The notes below the pieces were generated by a model. That model was not told the DNA's origin. It saw only the letters and a list, made by a program, of their open reading frames with translations, and searched no databases. Below, piece by piece: positions 39,975 through 50,607 of a DNA stretch of 64,000 nucleotides; position 1 is the stretch's first letter; each line of letters begins with the position of its first letter. The stretch covers positions 3,844,001 to 3,908,000 of the forward strand of contig NZ_JABVZR010000001.1 in the NCBI RefSeq assembly GCF_017163935.1, read 5' to 3'. Origin of the DNA: Novosphingobium terrae (lineage in GTDB: Bacteria; Pseudomonadota; Alphaproteobacteria; Sphingomonadales; Sphingomonadaceae). A program made the position numbers and the translations under genes.

Positions 39975-40552
39975 AGCGTGTCGGGGTCCATCTGCACGAT
40001 CGGCTTGATCGGCTCATGCGCTTCCATACGGTCGAGCAGCAGGTCGAGTTCCCGCTCGGCCACGATGATGCCCTGATGGGCAGGTCGGATAAAGCCCACC
40101 TCGATCATGTGGCGGTTGAAGGCCAGCAGCTGGTCATAGAAACCGAAGGCGTTGAGCAGCCCCACCGGCTTGGTGTGATAGCCCAGCTGGGCCCAGCTGA
40201 CGGCTTCCCACAGCTCGTCCATGGTGCCCACGCCGCCGGGCAGGGTGATGAACCCGTCGGACAGGCGGGTGAAGGCGGCCTTGCGCTGGTGCATGTCCTC
40301 CACAACGTGCAGCTCGGTGCAGTCATGGTTGGCGACTTCGGTGCGGGCCAGAGCCGTGGGGATCACGCCGATCACCTCACCGCCGTTTTCCAGAGCGCCA
40401 TTGGCCACCGCGCCCATCAGGCCCAGCTTGCCGCCGCCATAGACGAGGCCAATGCCGCGCTGCGCCAGCGTGGCGCCCACAGTATAGGCCAGTTCGACAT
40501 AACGCGGGTCCGACGGGGTGGCCGAACCGCAATAGACAGCAATCTTCTTCAA
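39971..40552 (-). CDS. LOG family nucleotide 5'-monophosphate phosphoribohydrolase (TIGR00730)
   Basis: 193 residues with a nucleotide-binding Rossmann-like fold. Signatures: IAVYCGSATPSDPRY at the N-terminus, LVYGGGKLGLMGAVANGAL, MHQRKAAF and the PGGVGTMDELWE catalytic loop. Family members cleave cytokinin ribotides or other nucleotide monophosphates, releasing ribose 5-phosphate. Its position is odd: it overlaps crtI upstream and crtB downstream by ATGA on both sides, so it is translated as part of the carotenoid operon although no role in carotenogenesis is known. Confidence 0.93.
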   Translation of the reverse strand: MKKIAVYCGSATPSDPRYVELAYTVGATLAQRGIGLVYGGGKLGLMGAVANGALENGGEVIGVIPTALARTEVANHDCTELHVVEDMHQRKAAFTRLSDGFITLPGGVGTMDELWEAVSWAQLGYHTKPVGLLNAFGFYDQLLAFNRHMIEVGFIRPAHQGIIVAERELDLLLDRMEAHEPIKPIVQMDPDTL

Positions 40553-42030
40553 AGTCTCAAATCCTCGATCATCAGGCCGGCGGTCGCTTTCGCGCTGCCG
40601 ACAACACCCGGAATGCCCGCGCCGGGATGGGTTCCCGCCCCCACCAGATAGAGGTTGGGGATGACATCGTCACGATTGTGCCCGCGGAACCATGCGCTTT
40701 GAGTCAGGATCGGCTCAAGGCTGAAAGCGCTGCCCATATAGGCGGAGAGGTCGCTTTCGAAATCGGGCGGGGCATAATGGAATTTGACCGTGATACGGTC
40801 GTGAATATCGGGGATGAAGCGCAGGCCGATCTCGTCGAGGATGCGCTTTTCCAGCACCGGGCCGATTGCGTCCCAGTCGATCGGCAGCTTGCCGAGATGG
40901 GCGACGGGCACCAGCGCATAGAAGCTGCTGTGCCCCTCGGGCGCCAGCGAGGGATCGCTGATCGTGGGGTGATGGAGATAGATCGAGAAGTCGCGCGGCA
41001 GCACGCCGTGGTCGAAAATATCCTCAAGCAGGCCCTTGTAGCGGGGCCCGAAGAGGATCGAGTGATGCGGGATGCCGGGCCATTTGCCCTCCATGCCGAA
41101 ATGCACCACGAAGAGGCTGGGCGACCAGCGCTTCTTGGCCAGTTTCTTGGCATATTGCTCGCCACGCGGCGCCTCGCAGAGCAGATCGCGATAGGTGTGC
41201 ATCAGATCGGCATTGCTGGCCACGGCATCGAAGCGTTCGCGCCAGCCGCTGGCGGTTTCCACCTCGCTGGCACGGTTGCCCACGGTGTGGATGCAGGAGA
41301 CCTTGTCGTTGAGGCGCAGCGTGCCGCCCAGCCGCTCGAACAAAGCCACCATGCCGGAGACCAGCTTGTTGGTGCCGCCCCTGGCCCACCACACGCCGCC
41401 ATCCTTTTCCAGCTTGTGGATCAGCGCATAGATCGAGCTGGTGGTCATGGGATTGCCGCCCACCAGCAGCGTGTGGAACGACAGCGCCTCGCGCAGCTTC
41501 TCGCTTTCCACATAGGAGCTGACGACATCATAGACGCTGCGCCAGGCCTGATGCTTCAGAAGCGCGGGCGCGGCCTTCACCATGCTGGCGAAATCGAGGA
41601 AGGGCACATGGCCCAGCTTCACATAGCCTTCCTGATAGACATCCGCCGCATAGCCGAGGAAATCCTCATACCCCCCCAGATCGGCGGGGGCGACGCGGGC
41701 GATCTCGCCGCGCAGCGCGCCTTCGTCGTTGGAATAGTCGAAATGGACGCCATCGGGCCATTGCAGCCGATAGAAGGGCATCACCGGCATCAGCTCGACA
41801 TCGAAAGCCATGCGGTTGCCCGAAAGCGTCCACAATTCCTCAAGGCTGGCCGGATCGGTGATGACGGTGGGCCCGGCATCGAAGGTGTAGCCGTCCTTTT
41901 CGAAGACATAGGCCCTTCCGCCCGGCTTGTCGCGCGCCTCCACGATGGTGGTGGCGATCCCCGCGGATTGCAGGCGGATGGCCAGAGCCAGACCGCCAAA
42001 GCCGGCGCCGATGACACAGGCGCGTTTCAT
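40549..42030 (-). CDS. crtI: Phytoene desaturase (CrtI type)
   Basis: FAD-dependent desaturase converting phytoene to lycopene (or neurosporene). 493 residues: N-terminal dinucleotide fold VIGAGFGGLALAIRLQSAG, ARDKPGGRAYVFEKDGYTFD, FDAGPTVITDP, and the C-terminal bacterial-type desaturase motif NLYLVGAGTHPGAGIPGV. All expected parts are present. The start overlaps the crtY stop (ATGA) and the stop overlaps the LOG gene. The number of desaturation steps cannot be told by eye, but the presence of crtY implies lycopene. Confidence 0.95.
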   Translation of the reverse strand: MKRACVIGAGFGGLALAIRLQSAGIATTIVEARDKPGGRAYVFEKDGYTFDAGPTVITDPASLEELWTLSGNRMAFDVELMPVMPFYRLQWPDGVHFDYSNDEGALRGEIARVAPADLGGYEDFLGYAADVYQEGYVKLGHVPFLDFASMVKAAPALLKHQAWRSVYDVVSSYVESEKLREALSFHTLLVGGNPMTTSSIYALIHKLEKDGGVWWARGGTNKLVSGMVALFERLGGTLRLNDKVSCIHTVGNRASEVETASGWRERFDAVASNADLMHTYRDLLCEAPRGEQYAKKLAKKRWSPSLFVVHFGMEGKWPGIPHHSILFGPRYKGLLEDIFDHGVLPRDFSIYLHHPTISDPSLAPEGHSSFYALVPVAHLGKLPIDWDAIGPVLEKRILDEIGLRFIPDIHDRITVKFHYAPPDFESDLSAYMGSAFSLEPILTQSAWFRGHNRDDVIPNLYLVGAGTHPGAGIPGVVGSAKATAGLMIEDLRL

Positions 42031-43295
42031 GATGGCAAGACTCCCGAAGCGCGTGGACCGGCAGAAGGCGACATTGTTGTGGACCCGATCGATGGTTGCA
42101 GCGAATCATGCCCGACATTGCCGGGATGATCCAGCCCCGCCAGCGGATTGCCCCCGCCCATAAGCGTGGCGATGGCGGCCCCGAGCGGAACCGGCGGGCG
42201 GCCCGTGACCAGCCGCAGCTTATCGGCGGCGGTCAGGCGTCCGGCGTAGAAGTGGGCGATCAGCCCTTCATCCAGCCGGTAGAAGCGTTCGAAGACGCGA
42301 TGCCAGCGCTCCGGCTGCCCGGCGCCGAACATCATTTTGGCCAGCAGGCGGAAGAAAGCGCCCTCGCGCCAATGGCTGCGCGCCTGGCTTTCGCACAGGG
42401 CATCCAGTGCGGTCAGCGTGGGCGCGCGGGCGATGGCCAGCGCCGTTTCCACCGCCGTGGGCAGCGAATAGGAAGTCAGCGGATGGAACAGCGCCGCCCT
42501 TACGCCGATGCGGCCCACGCCGGGGATGCGGGTGGCGGCCAGATAGCTCTCGATCTCTCCGCCTGCCACGACTGGCAACACGCCCTGCTCCTCATGCACA
42601 ATTTCGGCCTCTTTCAGGCCCAGCCCGGCCACATAATCCGCGATGCGCCCGGCCAGAACCTCCCGCTCCAGCCCGGGATGAGCCGAATAATAGGTGTCCT
42701 CGACAAAGAGCATGTCCGGCGCAAAGGGCAGCACATAAATAAAGCGATAGCCGTCCCGCTGTTCCACGGTGGCGTCCATGATGATCGGCTTTTCAATACC
42801 ATGCGGAGCGGTGCGCCACATCTGGCCCACGAATTTCTGCCAGCCGCCCTTCAGCCCCGGAAAGCCCGAAGCGCCCCGCGCATCCAGCACCGCTTGCGTT
42901 TCCAGCTGCCGCCCATCGGCCAGGGTCACATGGCTGGCGCTCACCTCCACAGCCGCGCAGCCGCGCAGGATCGCGCCCTTTGGCAGGCGTTCCTCCAGCA
43001 CCGCATCCAGCTTTTCGCCGGTCAGGCTGTTGTAGCCCATGGGGAGATGGCGCTCGGCCCCGGCAAAGCGTGTGCTGTGCCCGCCCCAGTGCCTCACCAC
43101 CAGCGGATCGATCAGCCAGCGATCCGCCGCCGCCACATCGCTGTCGAAAAAGGACCAGACATGGTTGCCGCCGCAGCGCTCCCCGGCTTCCACCAGAGTC
43201 ACGCGCCATTCCGGACGCAGCGCGCCGACGGCCAGCGCCGCCAGCCCACCGGCCAGCCCGCCGCCCAGAATAACCAGATCCGTTTGCGCTCCCAT
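42027..43295 (-). CDS. crtY: Lycopene beta-cyclase (CrtY type)
   Basis: Cyclises lycopene ends to beta-rings, giving beta-carotene. 422 residues with the FAD/NAD-binding start LVILGGGLAGGLAALAVG, the CrtY signature GNHVWSFFDSD and MFVEDTYYS-like and FHPLTSYSLPTAVETAL segments. The C-terminal ~30 residues (after MGGGNPLAGLDHPG) are Ser/Pro/Gly-rich and longer than most CrtY. Start 43295 (MGAQTDLVI) is preferred to 43481, which would extend into the promoter of the divergent gene. First gene of the crt operon. Confidence 0.93.
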   Translation of the reverse strand: MGAQTDLVILGGGLAGGLAALAVGALRPEWRVTLVEAGERCGGNHVWSFFDSDVAAADRWLIDPLVVRHWGGHSTRFAGAERHLPMGYNSLTGEKLDAVLEERLPKGAILRGCAAVEVSASHVTLADGRQLETQAVLDARGASGFPGLKGGWQKFVGQMWRTAPHGIEKPIIMDATVEQRDGYRFIYVLPFAPDMLFVEDTYYSAHPGLEREVLAGRIADYVAGLGLKEAEIVHEEQGVLPVVAGGEIESYLAATRIPGVGRIGVRAALFHPLTSYSLPTAVETALAIARAPTLTALDALCESQARSHWREGAFFRLLAKMMFGAGQPERWHRVFERFYRLDEGLIAHFYAGRLTAADKLRLVTGRPPVPLGAAIATLMGGGNPLAGLDHPGNVGHDSLQPSIGSTTMSPSAGPRASGVLPS

Positions 43296-43474
43296 CCTGT
43301 CTTTGTATGGATTTACACAGGGCCCGGCAACGGGCCCAGCATACGGAATTTCGGGCAATTTTTTTGGCTGCCCCCGGCGCCATCGGGCAATGCCCTTCGG
43401 CCCTTGGCAGCAAATCCTTAAAGTCTGAGGCCGTAAAACCTCCCCGCGTCGATTGGGCCAGAGGAGCGGGCGCC

Positions 43475-44896
43475 ATGGCAATCATCCTTTACCAGCAGGC
43501 CGGAGTCCTGCCCGCCGGTCGCCTGCGCGCGAAACTGGCCGAGGCCCTGCCCCTGCGCCGGTGGATCTGCGGCGAGGAGGATGACGGCTCCCCCAACCAG
43601 TCCATCCCCCTGCGCGGCCATCACCTGATCTGTGGACGCGGCGAGGGCGCCCCCCTCTTCGTGGAACTGCGCTGCATCGAGATGCCCTATGCGGGCGACA
43701 CCGCCCCGCCCCATTGCGGCCATGTCACCCTCTCGCCCCCCACCACTGACGACCCTGCCGAGGCCGATCAGGTCACCGCGCTGATCGCCGACGCGCTGAT
43801 GGGCCACGAGGGCGGCGGCTTGTGGTGCCGCCTGAGTGAAGGCTCCGGCTGGATGGCCGCCGCCGGCATGGAAGAGGTGCTGCGCCGCGTCGCCGCCGGG
43901 GAGCCGCTGCAACGCGCGGGCACGGACCCGCACCGCCCCAGCCCCGCCACGCGCCGCGCCGTGGCCCCGGCCTTCCACACCGAAGTCCCCCGCACCGATC
44001 GCCTGCCGACCCTGGCCCTGCTGATCGCGCCGGGCAGCGACGGGCGCAACACCCCACCCCCGCCTCCCGGCTGGGCACTGCTGGTACAGCATCTCGACGC
44101 GCTCGACCCGGACGGCGACTGGAGCATCGACCCGCGCGATGACAGTGCCGCTCTGCTGACCGGCCGCCCGGGCCGCATCGGCATCACCCTGCACAAGGCG
44201 CCCCTGCCCGCCGAATGGCTGCAACTGGCCCAGGGCCACAGCGACTGGCCCGGCCAGCCGCCAGACACCGCCGCCCTGCGCTGGCACACCGCCTGCCTTA
44301 CGCTCACCTGCGATCTGGAAACCGGCGCTGCCGGGCCTCACGATACCGCTCAGGTCGCCCGTGCGATGGCCGCCGCGCTGCTGCTGCTGGGGCAGGATCT
44401 GCACAGCGCCGGGCGGCTGGCTGCTCTGGCCAATCCTGCTCATGCCAAGCTGTTCCCGCCGCAGTATCTGCCGAATCTGGCCGAGACTCTGGAAGCCGAT
44501 GAAGTGCCTGTGCAGCTGTTCATTTCCACGGCCATCCATACCACCACGCCGGGGGCGGTTTCGCTCTCCACCACCGGGCTGATGCCCTTTCTCGACCATG
44601 AGGTGGAGGCCTGGAACGCGCCCGGCGACGCCGAGACTCTCGGCGAGAAGCTGGGCAAGGTGTTGCGCCAGCTGCTGATTCAGGAAATCGTGCCCCGCCA
44701 TGGCGATACGCTGGGCAGCAGCCCTGTGCGCATTCTCCACGGCACCAGCCGCGCGGAGCGGCCCTATGCCGGAGGGAAGCCGATTCCCGCGCTGTGGCTG
44801 GAGTTCGGGGAGGCGCGGCCCTATCCCTCACGCCCGGCGGTGAGTGCTGCGGCGCCTTTGCGGCGGCCGGGGGGGTTTGGCCGGAAGGGATTGTAA
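43475..44896 (+). CDS. Uncharacterised protein with DUF4261-like C-terminal region
   Basis: 473 residues, cytoplasmic, no signal or membrane segment. Two parts can be seen: an N-terminal segment (~1-130, MAIILYQQAGVLPAGRLRAKL) and a second half (~215-455) reading like DUF4261: WALLVQHLDALDPDGDW, ATTALLLLGQ-type helix (AAALLLLGQDLHSAG), then FISTAIHTTTPGAVSLSTTG, EVEAWNAPGDAETLGEKL and IVPRHGDTLGSS. Function of that family is not established. Start 43475 has AGAGGAG upstream. It lies divergent from crtY. The C-terminus is Arg/Gly/Pro-rich. The DUF4261 match is by eye and should be treated as tentative. Confidence 0.68.
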   Translation: MAIILYQQAGVLPAGRLRAKLAEALPLRRWICGEEDDGSPNQSIPLRGHHLICGRGEGAPLFVELRCIEMPYAGDTAPPHCGHVTLSPPTTDDPAEADQVTALIADALMGHEGGGLWCRLSEGSGWMAAAGMEEVLRRVAAGEPLQRAGTDPHRPSPATRRAVAPAFHTEVPRTDRLPTLALLIAPGSDGRNTPPPPPGWALLVQHLDALDPDGDWSIDPRDDSAALLTGRPGRIGITLHKAPLPAEWLQLAQGHSDWPGQPPDTAALRWHTACLTLTCDLETGAAGPHDTAQVARAMAAALLLLGQDLHSAGRLAALANPAHAKLFPPQYLPNLAETLEADEVPVQLFISTAIHTTTPGAVSLSTTGLMPFLDHEVEAWNAPGDAETLGEKLGKVLRQLLIQEIVPRHGDTLGSSPVRILHGTSRAERPYAGGKPIPALWLEFGEARPYPSRPAVSAAAPLRRPGGFGRKGL

Positions 44897-44910
44897 GGGG
44901 GAAGAAGGAA

Positions 44911-45186
44911 GATGCGAGGGGGAAGTCCTTGTTGGTCGCATGTCTCAAAAGACATGCTCCGGGCCCTCGCGCTCCCATTCCGTCTTCCGACGATGGGGTG
45001 GTGGCGCCCGATCCTTACGCCACGGCTCTCCACCTGCGCCACGCAAAGCGCCGCAGGCAGTTTTATAAGGCATACGCTGCGCTGGTGATTTTAAAGCCTG
45101 CGGCGCGGCGTCGTTGCCCTTTGGCTGAACCCGTGGCGCCCACGTAGACATTAACGGGAGCGCGAGGGCGATGGCCCTCGCATCTT
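44911..45186. repeat. Dispersed intergenic hairpin repeat, copy I (inverted, with nested inner hairpin)
   Basis: Orientation is opposite to copies A-G: GTCTTCCGAC appears on the left and the ATGTCTACG-type flank, reversed, on the right. The internal pair GCGCCGCAGGC (45048-45058) / GCCTGCGGCGC (45096-45106) is kept. The left arm GCGAGGG ... CCCTCGC is opened by an insert with a perfect inner stem GCATGTCT-CAAA-AGACATGC (44938-44957). The right hairpin is GCGAGGGC-GATG-GCCCTCGC. It ends about 50 bp before the TPP riboswitch, after the gene at 43475-44896. Confidence 0.88.
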
Positions 45187-45237
45187 CTCTTTCCCCCTTC
45201 TGGACAATCCCCCTCCACGCTTCTAACCTGCGCCCAG

Positions 45238-47292
<2,055 letters not shown>

Positions 47293-47304
47293 GCTAGAAA
47301 GGCA

Positions 47305-47426
47305 GGTGCGAGGGTGGAGTCTTTCGTTGGTCGCCTTTCTCAAGAGAAAGGCTCCGGCCCTCGCGCTCCCATGATGTCTTCTGGCGAAGCGGCAGTGGCA
47401 CCCGATCGTTGCGCCCTGTCTCTCCG
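47305..47426. repeat. Dispersed intergenic hairpin repeat, copy J (truncated, inverted, nested inner hairpin)
   Basis: Only the left part of the inverted form is present: arm GCGAGGG ... CCCTCGC enclosing the perfect inner stem GCCTTTCTC-AA-GAGAAAGGC (47333-47352), then ATGTCTTCTGGCGAAGCGG and CACCCGATCGTTGCGCC, after which similarity stops. It begins about 13 bp after the thiC stop and ends about 40 bp before the next gene on the same strand. Confidence 0.8.
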
Positions 47427-47465
47427 TTGATTTGCCCAAGGGCCGCGCCTAGGCTGGGCGGCATC

Positions 47466-47915
47466 ATGGATATCGCTGTTCTAGAGCAATATTTGCATCA
47501 CCAGATCCCCTTGTCGGAAGCGATGCAGGTGACGGTTGATGCGGCTGGATCGGACTCGGTGGTGCTTTCCGCGCCGCTTGAACCCAACATCAATCACAAG
47601 AGAACCGCCTTTGGCGGCAGCATCTCGACCCTGGGCATCCTTGCCGCATGGTCTCTGGTGCATCTGCGGTTGCTGGAGGAGGGCCTGCGCTGCGAGGTTG
47701 TCATCCAGTCCAACCAGATGGATTATGAGCGGCCGATCACGGGGGCGTTTAGCGCCGCTTCTGCGGTGCGCGATCCGGCGGGATGGCCGACCTTCCTCAA
47801 GACATTGCGGCGCCGGAAGATGGCGCGCATTGAGGTAAGCTCAGACCTGATGTTCGAGGAAGCGGTGGTTGGCCGCCTGAGCGGACGCTTCGTGGCCTTC
47901 CTGCAGGAAGCCTGA
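47466..47915 (+). CDS. YiiD-C-type thioesterase-domain protein
   Basis: 149 residues of a hotdog fold related to the C-terminal domain of E. coli YiiD/FabY and putative acyl-ACP/CoA thioesterases. The segment LEPNINHKRTAFGGSISTLGILAAW is the best-conserved part, resembling the HxxTxFGGS(L) pattern of this group. No signal peptide. Start 47466 (MDIAVLEQYLHH) preferred to 47409. Substrate unknown; the family name is recognised by eye. Confidence 0.8.
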   Translation: MDIAVLEQYLHHQIPLSEAMQVTVDAAGSDSVVLSAPLEPNINHKRTAFGGSISTLGILAAWSLVHLRLLEEGLRCEVVIQSNQMDYERPITGAFSAASAVRDPAGWPTFLKTLRRRKMARIEVSSDLMFEEAVVGRLSGRFVAFLQEA

Positions 47916-47978
47916 GAACTCAACCCCGCTGCGAAGCAGCAGTAAAACCGGAAGCCCCACGCAGACCAGAAAGGGATT

Positions 47979-48033
47979 GCAAAGGGCGCCATAGCTTGTC
48001 GCGTGCGACAAGCGCACTCTTGGGGCCCTTTGC
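47979..48033. promoter_or_regulatory. Nested two-level hairpin with competing partner hairpin
   Basis: Outer stem GCAAAGGG / CCCTTTGC encloses an inner perfect stem CTTGTCGC-GT-GCGACAAG (47995-48012), the same design as the inner hairpins of repeat copies D, I and J but with different bases. The right outer strand can also pair onward in TTTGCC-N7-GGCAAA (to about 48050) followed by an A run, so two structures exclude one another. It lies between convergent genes. Confidence 0.6.
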
Positions 48034-48065
48034 CCGCCGGAGGCAAAAAACCTAATGCACAAAGA

Positions 48066-48101
48066 AAAAGGCCGGATGAGGCAAACCCCATCCGGCCTTT
48101 T
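48066..48101. terminator. Bidirectional intrinsic terminator
   Basis: AAAAGGCCGGATG and CATCCGGCCTTTT form a perfect 13-bp stem around AGGCAAACCC. With A residues before and T residues after, it can end transcripts from both sides: the thioesterase-domain gene on the plus strand and the small secreted protein on the minus strand. Confidence 0.9.
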
Positions 48102-48128
48102 CAAACGCTTGGTTGGAAGCGCTTCGCC

Positions 48129-48419
48129 TTAGCGAGCAGCAACCAGCAGCTTGGCGTTCAGCGGCTGCACGTCGCGCAGCGAGAACGAAACCGGAGCGTT
48201 GTCGATGAAGCCCGACACGCCGCCCTTGGCAACGCGCAGTTCGAAAGGAACCGAACCCTTGTCGGCGGTGCCCTTCAGGATGCGGACGTCGCCCTTGGTC
48301 TCGACGGTGTAGGCGTAGTCGACGCCATCATACGAGAAGGTCTGCTTGGGAGCAGCTTCAGCCGAGGCAACGGCGGGCAGAGCGAAGAGAGCGGCAGCGG
48401 CAAAAACAGTCTTGAACAT
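48129..48419 (-). CDS. Small secreted protein, function unknown
   Basis: 96 residues with a clear signal peptide (MFKTVFAAAALFALPAVASA-EA). The mature ~75 residues contain KQTFSYDGVDYAYTVETKGDVRILKGT and RVAKGGVSGFIDNAPVSFSL, which suggest a small beta-rich domain. No family recognised with certainty. The ATG is preceded by GGGAAATTGCC (AAGGGAA) at suitable spacing. Monocistronic, with its own terminator. Confidence 0.82.
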   Translation of the reverse strand: MFKTVFAAAALFALPAVASAEAAPKQTFSYDGVDYAYTVETKGDVRILKGTADKGSVPFELRVAKGGVSGFIDNAPVSFSLRDVQPLNAKLLVAAR

Positions 48420-49044
48420 GGCAATTTCCCTTTGTGTCGAAGGCCTGCTTCGAAGGTGAGATTGCCTTCAGCATCCTTATCTGTTGCATTGCAGCATATG
48501 GAAATGCGCTGTGGCGCTCAATTGTGTTTGCCGTTTAGGTGATTGCAAGAAATGCAACATATTTGGCAATCGACGGAAATCAGCGCAGAATTTGCTCAAC
48601 ACGCCGCAGAAAAATGGTTCGCGCATAGCTATGCGTGCAAAGAGCGCATAAGAAGAAAGACCATTGCGGAAATTTTCCGAAATTACGCAAACCTAAATGG
48701 CTCAAGAAGATTCGAATCACACAGCCGCCATAAAACCATTCGGGTGCGCGTAATTGCGATATTACGCCATAACGGATAAAATCCAAATCAAGGCCCTTCC
48801 AAACACCCATCCTGCCTGCATAATCCACAAACCTCACCCTCTCTCCCTGTCTCACGCAAGTTAACTTGCCCCTCTGCAACAGGCGTGGCACGCCCCTCCC
48901 CACAGTCGCGGCAAACGCCGCTGGCAAAACACAAAATAACATCGGGGTCAGACTGCGTTCAGCATGAAGATCCTAGATATATCGGCACAGAAACTTTGGC
49001 CCTGTAGAACCGTTTACGCCCTACAGGCTTTGGAGAGTTGTCCC
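48420..49044. other. AT-rich 625-bp intergenic region
   Basis: Much richer in A+T than the surroundings, containing only short, unconvincing open frames. It should hold the promoter of the small secreted protein (minus) and of the glycine-zipper protein (plus). TGTTGCATT (from 48482) and AATGCAACA (from 48552) form a distant inverted repeat. CCTGTAG (49001-49007) and CTACAGG (49021-49027) form a leader hairpin just before the next gene. Confidence 0.5.
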
Positions 49045-49860
49045 ATGACCCCTTCATCAGGCGCTAAGCTGAAAAGCATGCGGAAGATCGTGCTCGCCGG
49101 TGGTGCGCTGGCGATGGCGGTAGGCCCTCTGGCAGCCGGTCTTGCCTCTGCGCAGGACGGTTCCTACGGCTACCCCGACCAGTCCCAGCAATATCCCAAT
49201 GGGCAATACCCGAACGGCCAATATCAAGGTCAGTACCAGGGCCAGTATCCGAACCAGGGTTATCCCAATCAGGGCGGCCAGTATCAGAACCCGCCGCCCG
49301 AGCCCGTGGCCCCCGGCGGCTATGACGGCACCCGTCCGCCCCCGCCGCCTCCCGGCTATGCCGCGCCCAGCGATCTGGCCGCGCAGCAGATGGCCGATCA
49401 GCGCTATGCGCAGAATGCCGAGAACTGGGCGCGTGACAATTGCGTCAAGTCGCATGGCAATGTCGCGGGCGGCGCGGCGGTCGGCGGCATTCTGGGCGCC
49501 ATCATCGGCGGCGCGCTTGGCGGTCGTCACGATCGCGGTGCGGGCGTCTTTGCCGGCGCGGCGGTCGGCGCGGTCGGCGGCGCGGCAGTGGCCAGCTCCA
49601 GCGGCGGCGCCACCAGCCCCGGTTGCCCTCCCGGCTATGTGACGCGCGGCGGTGCTCCGGAATGGGGTTATCAGCCCGCAGGCTACTACTATGCCGCGCC
49701 GGACTGGTATCGCCCCTGGGTCTTTATCGACAACAGCTGGGTCTATCGCCCCTATCCCTATCACGACTTCTATTACCGCACCTGGTGGGGTCCCCGCCAT
49801 GGCGGCTGGCGTGGTGGTCCGGGCTGGCGCGGCGGCCCGCATGGCGGCTGGCGCCGCTGA
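49045..49860 (+). CDS. Exported glycine-zipper protein with Tyr/Gln/Pro-rich tandem repeats
   Basis: 271 residues. Signal peptide (MRKIVLAGGALAMAVGPLAAGLASA). Then a low-complexity region of tandem QYPNG / QYQG units (about 36-75), a Pro run, and a glycine-zipper (2TM-type) segment GGAAVGGILGAIIGGALGG ... GAAVGAVGGAAVAS (about 150-195) that can pack into the outer membrane. The C-terminus is rich in Tyr, Trp and Gly (YYYAAPDWYRPWVF; GGWRGGPGWRGG). Similar architecture is seen in RcnB- or surface-associated proteins, but no specific function is assigned. Start 49045 has GGAG upstream; 49078 is an alternative. Confidence 0.82.
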   Translation: MTPSSGAKLKSMRKIVLAGGALAMAVGPLAAGLASAQDGSYGYPDQSQQYPNGQYPNGQYQGQYQGQYPNQGYPNQGGQYQNPPPEPVAPGGYDGTRPPPPPPGYAAPSDLAAQQMADQRYAQNAENWARDNCVKSHGNVAGGAAVGGILGAIIGGALGGRHDRGAGVFAGAAVGAVGGAAVASSSGGATSPGCPPGYVTRGGAPEWGYQPAGYYYAAPDWYRPWVFIDNSWVYRPYPYHDFYYRTWWGPRHGGWRGGPGWRGGPHGGWRR

Positions 49861-49876
49861 GCGACACAAACAGAGA

Positions 49877-49903
49877 GGGCGGCATGCGAATGCCGCCCTT
49901 TTT
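49877..49903 (+). terminator. Intrinsic terminator after the glycine-zipper gene
   Basis: GGGCGGCAT and ATGCCGCCC form a 9-bp stem with a GCGA loop, followed by TTTTT. It is 17 bp after the stop codon. Confidence 0.92.
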
Positions 49904-50022
49904 GCATCGTGGCACCAAACCCCTTTTGCCTTCCGCCTGTAAACTTTCCCTGCGAAGAAGCGCTTGGCGGCAGAGGGGAATTCGTCCATCAGGCGCCAAT
50001 CAGCCCCTCCTGCCGGTGTTTC

Positions 50023-50403
50023 ATGACGATCGACAAACCCTCGCGTGGCGTGTTCCTTCTGCTGCTGGCCACGGTGCTGTATCTGACGCTGATGCCGTCA
50101 CCGCCCCATGTCGCGCTCGACAATCTGCCCTTTGGCGACAAGATCGAGCATTTTCTGGCCTTTGGCTCGCTGACCTTTGCCGCCCGTTTCGGCTTTCCGC
50201 GCATGGCGGAGTGGCTGGTGTTGGAACGATTGTCGTTTCTGGGCGCTATGATCGAGGTGGTTCAAGGTTCCCCCGGCCTGCATCGCGATTGCGACTGGCG
50301 GGATTGGGCCGCCGATACGCTGGGTGTGCTGGTCGCCTTGGCGGCGGTGCGGGTGCTCTATGCCCTGTTTCGCAGCCGGCAGCCGCGACCCACGCTGCAT
50401 TAA
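50023..50403 (+). CDS. VanZ-like membrane protein
   Basis: 126 residues with hydrophobic segments around 8-26 (GVFLLLLATVLYLTLMP), 44-60 and 96-116. The family pattern DKIEHFLAFGSLTFAARFGFPR, then the EVVQ helix and CDWRDWAADTLGVLVA, matches VanZ/YfbK-type proteins. VanZ in enterococci gives low-level teicoplanin resistance, but most chromosomal members have no known role. Start 50023 (MTIDKPSRG) preferred to 49909. A 204-bp gap without recognised features follows it. Confidence 0.82.
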   Translation: MTIDKPSRGVFLLLLATVLYLTLMPSPPHVALDNLPFGDKIEHFLAFGSLTFAARFGFPRMAEWLVLERLSFLGAMIEVVQGSPGLHRDCDWRDWAADTLGVLVALAAVRVLYALFRSRQPRPTLH

Positions 50404-50607
50404 GCTGCTCCCCGAAAGGCAGCGGAAAGGACGTTGATGTCGCTGCCCGTTCTGAACTTGTCCTCCTCCAGCACGGGCCCGAGGCCTTCCCTGCCGCATC
50501 GCACCAAAGCGCAAAAGCCCGCATCCATGGCCGTCACCGGCCCCGCATCTGTATCAATATGACGCGATGCGATTGCCTTGCCGCGTTTTTTTGCTAGCAG
50601 AGGCCCT

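Noticed and set aside
48543..48779. A 78-codon plus-strand frame in the AT-rich gap
   Set aside because: No ribosome site, no recognisable motif, and overlap with an equally plausible minus-strand frame; probably chance.
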